Shown one piece after another: positions 57,030-64,000 of a stretch of DNA of 64,000 nucleotides. The notes beneath the pieces were generated by a model that was given only the letters and a program-made list of their open reading frames with translations, was not told the origin of the DNA and did no database searches. This DNA is from Megaustenia siamemsis (taxonomy: Eukaryota; Mollusca; Gastropoda; Stylommatophora; Ariophantidae). The stretch covers positions 11,795,914 through 11,859,913 of the forward strand of contig JAVIAB010000102.1 in NCBI GenBank assembly GCA_032433765.1, read 5' to 3'. Position 1 is the stretch's first letter, and the number at the start of each line of letters is the position of its first letter. Position numbers and translations under genes: made by a program.

Positions 57030-57365
57030 ATAGTTAAAGTGATTCTACAGATGATGTGATGAAAAGGCGCATCACAACAGCTGAGCTGGAAGTTGTCAGC
57101 GACCCAGAGCTGATGGCTTTCGCCAGGATCGGTGAACCTGAACCATCCAGGCCCAGAACTACATCTTTGCGGTGACTCCAGAAACAGACTGGCTAGGCAA
57201 GGAACGAAGAGGAAAGACAACCCGGTACTCAAAAATAACATACTGAAGTCGGATTGTTGGGTCTAAAGGCGCAAATACCACAGTTTTATTGCAAACTACA
57301 ACACAACGTGTTTACGCCCATTTAACGTCCTTCTAAGGACGGATGACGAAGAGGACATCCGATTC
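57030..57365 (+). repeat. R5 copy, best preserved
   Basis: About 330 bp, from gatgatgtgatgaaaaggcg to gtccttctaaggacggatga. No coding frame. No TIR or TSD was identified, so its class is open. Confidence 0.8.
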
Positions 57366-57404
57366 CTTTAGTAGTGATCGTATGGACGACAGAAAGTCAC
57401 ACGA

Positions 57405-58830
57405 AGAACAAGATTCTACAAGTGATAGAAGTAGACGTTAGCTGTGTTACAGGTGATAGAAATAGACGTTAGCTGTTGTTACAGGCGATAGAAGTAGACG
57501 TTAGCTGTGTTACATGCGATAGAAGTAGACGTTAGCTGAGTTACAGGTGATAGAAGTAGACGTTAGCTGTGTTACATGCGATAGAAGTAGACGTTAGCTG
57601 TGTTACAGGTGATAGAAGTAGACGTTAGCTGTGTTACATGTGATAGAAGTAGACGTTAGCTGTGTTACAGGTGATAGAAGTAGACGTTAGCTGTGTTACA
57701 GGTGATAGAAGTAGACGTTAGCTGTGTTACAGGTGATAGAAGTAGACGTTAGCTGTGTTGCAGGTGATAGAAGTAGACGTTAGCTGTGTTACAGGTGATA
57801 GAAGTAGACGTTAGCTGTGTTACAGGTGATAGAAGTAGACGTTAGCTGTGTTACATGTGATAGAAGTAGACGTTAGCTGTGTTACAGGTGATAGAAGTAG
57901 ACGTTAGCTGTGTTACAGGTGATAGAAGTAGACGTTAGCTGTGTTACAGGTGATAAAAGTAGACGTTCGCTGTTGTTACAGGTGATAGAAGTAGACGTAA
58001 GCTGTGTTACGTGTGATAGAAGTAGACGTTAGCTGTGTTACAGGTGATAGAAGTAGACGTTAGCTGTGTTACAGGTGATAGAAGTAGACGTTAGCTGTGT
58101 TACATGTGATAGAAGTAGACGTTAGCTGTGTTACAGGTGATAGAAGTAGACGTTAGCTGTGTTACAGGTGATAGAAGTAGACGTTAGCTGTGTTACAGGT
58201 GATAGAAGTAGACGTTAGCTGTGTTACATGTGATAGAAGACGACGTTTGCTGTGTTACATGTGATAGAAATAGACGTTAGCTGTTGTTACAGGTGATAGA
58301 AGTAGACGTTAGCTGTGTTACATGCGATAGAAGTAGACGTTAGCTGTGTTACAGGTGATAGAAGTAGATGTTAGCTGTGTTACATGTGATAGAAGTAGAC
58401 GTTAGCTGTGTTACAGGTGATAGAAGTAGACGTTAGCTGTGTTACATGTGATAGAAGTAGACGTTAGCTGTGTTACAGGTGATAGAAGTAGACGTTAGCT
58501 GTGTTACATGTGATAGAAGTAGACGTTAGCTGTGTTACATGTGATAGAAGTAGACGTTAGCTGTTGTTACAGGTGATAGATTTAGACGTTAGCTGTGTTA
58601 CATGTGATAGAAGTAGACGTTAGCTGTGTTACAGGTGATAGAAATAGACGTTAGCTGTTGTTACAGGTGATAGAAATAGACGTTAGCTGTTGTTACAGGT
58701 GATAGAAATAGACGTTAGCTGTTGTTACAGGTGATAGAAACAGACGTTAGCTGTGTTACAGGTGACAGAAGTAGACGTTAGCTGTGTTACGGGTGATAAA
58801 AGTAGACGTTAGCTGTGTTACAGCAGAGAG
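57405..58830. repeat. 31-bp minisatellite, about 46 units
   Basis: Units contain gatagaagtagacgttagct and gtgttacagg. Variants: catgtg/catgcg for caggtg, and a one-base-longer gttgtta form that recurs in clusters. Confidence 0.98.
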
Positions 58831-58862
58831 AGTAGCATATTCTGTGAAGTACTGTTACACAA

Positions 58863-59115
58863 GGGAGCCACGATAGCTCAGTGGTTAGTGAACTGGACTA
58901 CCACGGACAAGGGGCAGGGTTCGATCCCAACCGACGGCTTCCGGGTTCACCCAGCCTTAAATGGGTACCGCATTTTTTTCTGGGAAAGTAAAGCAGCACG
59001 GTCGTAATACTGACCACATTACCCCAAAAATTCATGTTCTGAAGGTCTGTAAAATATAGGGTCACTAACACCATATTTCCCTATACGCCACTTGGCGTGA
59101 CGGGGGTACTTTACT
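58863..59115 (+). mobile_element. SINE-A with 13-bp TSD
   Basis: TSD tactgttacacaa at 58850-58862 and 59116-59128, a few tens of bases after the end of the 31-bp array. Full-length; A box and ggttcgatccc B box on the plus strand. Confidence 0.95.
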
Positions 59116-59355
59116 TACTGTTACACAATAGAACAATGCAGGTAATAAATACCTTTAGAAAACAACGCCAATAGTCATCTACAGTCCAACGAAAACCAGA
59201 CCACAACATGTGACAGGTAAAAGAGTGCCAATGTGTGGAGAACGATTGATGAAATTAGTGTTGTCGATGAACCAACTTAGGAGAAACATAAACCAGAACT
59301 CACACAGCTCACCTTAGACAGAAACAGCCTCATTAATACAGTCGCCACTGATATG

Positions 59356-59525
59356 TCTGAGCCTGCCCGCTGAGGGGGTTTTCCCGGAAACACCCCGATG
59401 CTTGTGACGTCTTGAGCTATGCCAGGTATATACGGCTGACGTCATTTTACCCACAACCGCCCCTGCTCGCAATGCTAAAAACGTCACAGCTTCTGGGCGG
59501 TGCATCCTCAGCGGGCAGGCTCAGA
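59356..59525. mobile_element. MITE-2 with perfect 20-bp TIRs
   Basis: tctgagcctgcccgctgagg at 59356-59375 is repeated exactly as its reverse complement at 59506-59525. The 170-bp element has no coding frame. Relative of 40391-40553. A TSD is not obvious (possibly atat). Confidence 0.85.
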
Positions 59526-60350
59526 AATATTGATGGCTACGATTGATACACATGACATAAGGCTAGCGATGCAGTGGATCCTGGGATACTCCAACACACC
59601 AAGAAATGATAAGGCCGATACATTAGCTAAGAGAGGATCCAGAGAGACTCAGTTTAACACCGACATCTCTTTAAACACAGCCAAACAAATAATAAGACTC
59701 CAATAGTAGTGAAAATGGCTGAATGCGTGAGCCATGGGAAAACGGAACAACAGAAAACGGTTTAAATACATGACTGGGCCCAAACCCTCATGACAACATT
59801 AACAACCTAAAAGGAAGAGACCAAACCGCCATCTTCAGACTGAGAACTGGTCATGTATCATTGAACAACCACATCAATAGAAAACAACGAAACGAAACTC
59901 CAGCAAGTCCACTCTGTGAACACCCACATGAAACAGATGAACATCACCTTTTTGGCCGTCTGAAGCTCACCAATATAAGAGCGACTCTACTTTCTCAAAG
60001 ACCTGATAAATGGAAAACTTTGTACGGAACTACAAAGTAAAGTAAAAAAAAGTAAGGAGCCTCGTCACGCCAAGTGGCGTATAGGGAATATGGTATTAGT
60101 GACCATAAATTTTACAGACCTTCAGCACATGATTTTTGGGGTAATGTGGTCGGTATTACGCCCGTGCTGGATTACTTTCCCAGAAAAATCCAGTACCCAT
60201 TTAAGGCTGGGTGAACCCGGAAGCCATCGATTGGGATCGAACCCTACCTCTTGACGGAACTACAAGGGAACTCAAAAATACCTGCAGATATCACTACATG
60301 AGATTGGGCCGAAGTGTGTCCCTAAAAAGGCTGCTGGTACAATAACAACA
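59526..60350 (+). pseudogene. LINE RNase H-domain end, split by SINE-A
   Basis: The frame 59527-59706 reads QWILGYSNTPRNDKADTLAK, the last block of the RNase H domain found in I/Jockey-type LINEs, followed by SLNTAKQIIR. Further on, in shifting frames, come AIFRLRTGH, the HH..C-like PLCEHPHETDEHHLFG zinc-finger-type motif and RPDKWKTLYG. The text resumes after the SINE with a short end. Everything 5' of RNase H is missing; the preceding MITE-2 ends where it starts. It belongs to a different lineage from LINE-A to -G, which lack RNase H here. Inactive. Confidence 0.8.
60036..60253 (-). mobile_element. SINE-A, 5'-truncated, inside LINE RNase H remnant
   Basis: TSD acggaactacaa at 60024-60035 and 60254-60265. 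The head is cut at ...ccctacctcttg, so the A box is missing. Confidence 0.95.
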
Positions 60351-60354
60351 TGAA

Positions 60355-60780
60355 ACTATTTTGATGTTAAGAAAACTTTGATGTTCAAATCAAGAGTTGA
60401 TTTAATCTACACGTCGATTGTTACATGATGTTTTTATTGTGAAGATCGTACAACTGACGCGCTGAAAACATTAATCAAGAGCTCTAGTACAAACAATCAT
60501 GGAATCAAGATTTGTAGAAATCTCCACATTCATTGTGATACTACTGCTACTGTTGTTCTTGTGTTTGATCTGTCAATTATGGTCCAGTTTTGCCGCCCAT
60601 ACAGTTTACTACCAAATAGGAGACGTTGTTTGTCATGCTCCAGGCACAAACATTTGATTGTTGCACCTATAACCAGTTGTTACGATCCCGTAACTCCTCC
60701 AATGTTGACATTTTATTATTGACATTCAAGTTTCCACAGTAAATAATGAAAACCCCAATGTTAAGTATATTGATGTTTCC
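60355..60780. other. unassigned sequence
   Basis: Nothing recognised apart from loose direct repeats near the right edge. Confidence 0.45.
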
Positions 60781-60784
60781 ATTC

Positions 60785-61236
60785 CAATAACTTCACATAT
60801 ATCTACATTCTTGCTTCCTCCTCAATAATAACCTCACATTATCTACATTCTCGCTTCCCTCATCCTCAATAATAACATTACATTATCTACATTCTTGCTT
60901 CCTCCTCAATAATAACCTCACATTATCTACATTCTCGTTTCCATCCTCTCAATAATAACCTCACAGTATCTACATTCTCGCTTCCCTCATCCTCAATAAT
61001 AACATTACATTATCTACATTCTTGCTTCCTCCTCAATAATAACCTCACATTATCTACATTCTCGCTTCCCTCATCCTCAATAATAATATTACATTATCTA
61101 CATTCTTGCTACCTCCTCAATAATAACCTCACATTATCTACATTCTCGCTTCCCTCATCCTCAATAATAACATTACATTATCTACATTCTTGCTTCCTCC
61201 TCAATAATAACCTCACATTATCTACATTCTCGTTTC
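60785..61236. repeat. 84-bp higher-order repeat (40- and 44-bp subunits)
   Basis: Two subunit types alternate: cattcttgcttcctcctcaa with cctcacattat, and cattctcgcttccctcatcc with cattacattat. The dimer recurs about five times and replaces the 3' part of the mariner element. Confidence 0.95.
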
Positions 61237-62206
61237 CCGTGTTACCAGACTTGTGTGAGGGCGTGCATTGTCATGTTGAAGCAACAAATCTGCAGATGGC
61301 TTATTAGGCGGAACTCTGTGGAACCGATTTTTGAGTTTTGTCAGTGTATTGATGTAAGCTGTCGAGTTGATTGTCTCACCTCTTGTCATTACATCAACAA
61401 GAATCACACCATCAATGTCCCAGAAGACAGTGATCATCACCTTTCCGGCTGATGGAGATGTTTTAAATTTTTTTCTTTTGGTGACTGCGGATGATGCCAT
61501 TCCATTGACTGCATTTTTGTTCCAGGCTCATAATGATGTGCCCACGTTTCGTCACCGGTAACAATTTTTGACAAAAACATTTCTCCTTCAACACCGAAAC
61601 GCTCCAACAATTCAGAACAGAATGTTTTCCTTTGAACTCTGTGATCATTTGTTAGGCACCGAGGAACCCATCGAGCGCAAATCTTTAAATATCCGAGAGT
61701 TTTAAAAATTGCGATTGCACTTCCCTTGCTGACTGTAAGCTGCAATGCCAATTGCTGACTAGTGATACGCCTATCCTTACGAATAATGACATCAGCCCGG
61801 TTTAACATGTCTGTGCTGGTAGCCGAGGCAACACGTCCAGAACGCGGTAAATCATGCAGCTCCACTCGTACACTTTCTGCAGCTTTAATTCTCTGAACCC
61901 AGCGACTAACTGTGCTCCTATCGACTGCAGAACATTTGTACACTGCACACAGTCGTTTATGAATCTTTGCCACAGTTTCTTTTTCCGCAACCAGAAATTC
62001 TATGACAATTCGCTGTTTGTAACGGACATTGTTGACAAGCTCCATTTTAACGGTTCATAGATTGCGTAATATTTATCAGAATGCTGTGCAATTTGGTACA
62101 CATAATTGGAACATGTCATATTCCAAGTGTGCAAAATTTCATATTCCTATCTTTATTATTAGCCGAGAAAAAAATTGGTGTGCATTACTTTTTGACCTCC
62201 CCTCAT
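61237..62206 (-). pseudogene. mariner-type transposase, frameshifted and 3'-truncated
   Basis: On the minus strand the frame opens at 62045 (MELVNNVRYK). It has a helix-turn-helix VDRSTVSRWVQRI (residues 41-53), the GR linker, a WVPRCL motif (126-131) and VTGDETW with the first catalytic Asp (165). A one-base loss in an A run (plus-strand T run 61468-61474) shifts the frame. The frame 61222-61500 continues with VFWDIDGVILVD and LLQHDNARPHTS, whose Asp (codon 61270-61272) is the second catalytic one. Homology stops at VTRET, where the 84-bp repeat begins, so the third Asp and the 3' inverted repeat are lost. The 5' end (about 62178-62206) shows a terminal repeat, ggggaggtcaaaaagtaatg. Frames like this are often annotated as SETMAR. 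Confidence 0.9.
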
Positions 62207-62229
62207 ATTTATCGTTACCTATAATAACC

Positions 62230-62778
62230 AATAATTAAAGCAGGTAAATGAATTTAAATATTTGGGAACTTTGTTAATCTCAGACGGAAGATGTACAAAA
62301 GAGGTGAGATGCAGAATGGCTCAGGCAAAAGCAGCTTTCCAAAAAATGAGGAAGATACTATGCAATCTTTAGACAATCGAAACAAGAAAAAGAGTTCTTA
62401 AATGTTACGTAGAGTCAGTCGAAATGTGGTTTTACTGAAGAATGTTGAGAATACAATGGACAGCTAAGAAGAGTAATGAAAACGTTCTGAAAGAGGCCAA
62501 AGCAAAAAGGGAGCTAATTTCCATTATTAGGAAGAAACAATCATCATTTTTTTGCCATGTAATGAGAAGAGAACAGCTGGAATATATTGCAACAACTGGG
62601 AAAATTGAGGGACGAAGAGATAGAGGAAGGTAAAGAGAACAAATACCAGACAGCTTAAGAGAATGGCTTGGGAGAAGGTCAACAACAGAAATGATAAATA
62701 GCTGTCGAGATCAAAAATTGTGGAGAGACATGATCACCTACGCCAGCAGGCCCGGCACTTGATGATGATGATGATGAT
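62230..62778 (+). mobile_element. LINE-B copy, longer
   Basis: Begins in YLGTLLISDGRCTKEVRCRM-like text (with stops), goes through QAKAAFQKMRKIL to the FYRRMLR and VMRREQLEYIATTGKIEGRR tail, and ends ggcacttgatgatgatgatg. A piece between the ETRKR and ESVEMWFY regions is deleted. Confidence 0.9.
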
Positions 62779-63240
62779 AATAACCAAGTACCGTGCTTGT
62801 TGGCGCAGGCGATCGTGTTTCCTAACAACTTTCCATCTCGAATATTGATATCATTTCTGTTCTTGCCTTTCTACCAAATAATTCACTTAAATTAGCTGTA
62901 ATTTATTATTATTATTTTGTTCTCTGTCTTTTTTTCCCTCACTTTACATGATATCACACTACTATTTCGACTGTTTTTCTCCTCGAAAGTCACAAAAAAT
63001 TATGACTATTTCCTGCATTTAATAATAACCTGTATTTTTATATTTGAATTGACTCTTTCAGAACGATTTTGTCAATATTTGTTTCTTTAATTGCTCGTTG
63101 AATTTTCAAAATGTGTCGGTAAAACCACATTTATGTGGCCTACGAGGATTTTTTTTTTTTTTTTTTTTTTTTTTTGGTCTGCTGTACATGTTTCACTTCC
63201 ATGTGTCAAGTCTGGCTTCACATAACAGTGCAGAGCTTTT
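62779..63240 (-). mobile_element. diverged LINE-B-like copy, tail to tail with the previous one
   Basis: The minus-strand equivalent of caagtaccgtgcttgttggc, gcaggcgatcgtgtttccta and ttctgttcttgcctttctac matches the complement of LINE-B ends. More diverged than its neighbour. Contains a poly-T run at 63149-63175. Confidence 0.65.
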
Positions 63241-63319
63241 TTCTTCTTTCTGTATGACAACTTCTGTAATTATTATGTATTGCTACACACAAAAGTTATA
63301 TGATAGTCCTACGATATCG

Positions 63320-64000
63320 GATATCACTATCCAGAGAGAGAGCTAGACATCGGATCTTACTACCCAGAAAGAGCTAGACATTGGATCTTATTACCCAGAA
63401 AGAGCTAGACATCGGATCTCACTATCCAGAGAGAGCTAGACATCGGATCTTACTACCCAGAAAGAGCTAGACATCAGATCTCACTATCCAGAGAGAGCTA
63501 GACGTCGGATCTTACTACCCAGAAAGAGCTAGACATCGGATATCACTATCCAGAGAGAGCTAGACATCGGATCTTACTACCCAGAAAGAGCTAGACATCG
63601 GATATCACTATCCAGAGAGAGCTAGACATCGGATCTTACTACCCAGAAAGAGCTAGACATCGGATCTTACTACCCAGAAAGAGCTAGACATCGGATCTTA
63701 CTACCCAGAGAGAGCTAGACACCGAATCGCACTGCCCAGAGAGAGAGCTAGACATCGGATCTCACTATCCAGAAAGATCCAGACATCGGATCTCACTATC
63801 CAGAGAGAGCTGGACATCGGATCTCACTATCCAGTGAGGGCTAGATATCGGATCGCACTGCCCAGAGAGAGCTAGATATCAGATTTCACTGCCCAGAGAG
63901 GGATAGATATCGGATCTCACTACTTAGTGAGGGATAGACATCGAATTTCACTACCCAGAGAGAGCTAGACATCGGATCTCACTACCCGAAGAGGGATTAA
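63320..64000. repeat. 31-bp minisatellite, cut by window edge
   Basis: About 21 units of gagctagacatcggatctta plus ctacccagaa. Two main subtypes (cactatccagag and tactacccagaa) alternate between about 63420 and 63650. Confidence 0.95.

Noticed and set aside
57405..58830. CRISPR-like array
   Set aside because: Units are adjacent without unique spacers, and the context is eukaryotic.
58863..58935. A functional tRNA gene at SINE-A heads
   Set aside because: A and B boxes are present but the cloverleaf is not complete, and the sequence continues into a common SINE body with TSDs.
61222..62045. A host SETMAR-like gene
   Set aside because: Only the mariner transposase part exists. There is no SET domain, and it has a frameshift and truncation.
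63149..63175. Poly-T run as a poly-A tail of a processed pseudogene on the minus strand
   Set aside because: It lies inside a LINE-B-like copy; no mRNA-like sequence precedes it and no TSD was seen.

Overview
The window is animal genomic DNA that is dominated by repeats. It has one well-supported host gene, a spliced seven-transmembrane receptor, and otherwise a dense mix of tandem arrays, 5'-truncated LINE copies, tRNA-headed SINEs and small inverted-repeat DNA elements. The intron with GT/AG borders, APE-type LINE endonuclease and reverse-transcriptase fragments, tRNA-derived SINEs with target-site duplications (TSDs) and a mariner transposase all show a metazoan. The blend of LINE tails and minisatellites looks most like a mollusc, perhaps a heterobranch gastropod. 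That last step is inference from family resemblance and was not tested.

Layout. 1-12.9 kb: a 21-bp minisatellite at the window edge, a LINE endonuclease fragment (3.25-3.68 kb), LINE tails, a hairpin duplication (4.4 kb), a 31-bp array (8.2-8.9 kb), a pyrimidine tract (11.5-12.2 kb) and two copies of an interspersed repeat called R5. 13-24.4 kb: LINE tails, a foldback element (15.3-15.9 kb), a 61-bp array grown from a LINE coding end (16.2-16.9 kb), a 32-bp array (18.8-19.6 kb), and nested SINE/LINE insertions (20.4-20.9 and 22.8-23.6 kb). 24.4-36 kb: a longer, frameshifted LINE reverse transcriptase (24.4-26.7 kb), GAATA microsatellites, two 30-bp arrays flanking a ~0.7 kb element (31.1-33.1 kb) and a LINE RNase H fragment. 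37.8-47.1 kb: the receptor gene, two coding exons separated by a 7.4 kb intron full of arrays and transposons. 47-64 kb: a TA-flanked inverted-repeat element that keeps a transposase fragment (48.4 kb), many SINEs, a 31-bp array of about 46 units (57.4-58.8 kb), a second LINE RNase H region (59.5-60.35 kb), a truncated mariner transposase (61.2-62.2 kb) and a 31-bp array running off the end.

Working names used here. LINE-A to LINE-H are told apart by their C-terminal coding tails. SINE-A, -C, -D and -V have different tRNA-like heads. R5 is a ~300-bp repeat, R-element a ~0.7 kb repeat, and MITE-1 and MITE-2 are TIR elements. These are labels within this window, not database names. Many insertions show exact TSDs, which lets the order of events be read directly. 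The transposon genes do not cooperate with the receptor gene; they are separate layers of insertion around it.
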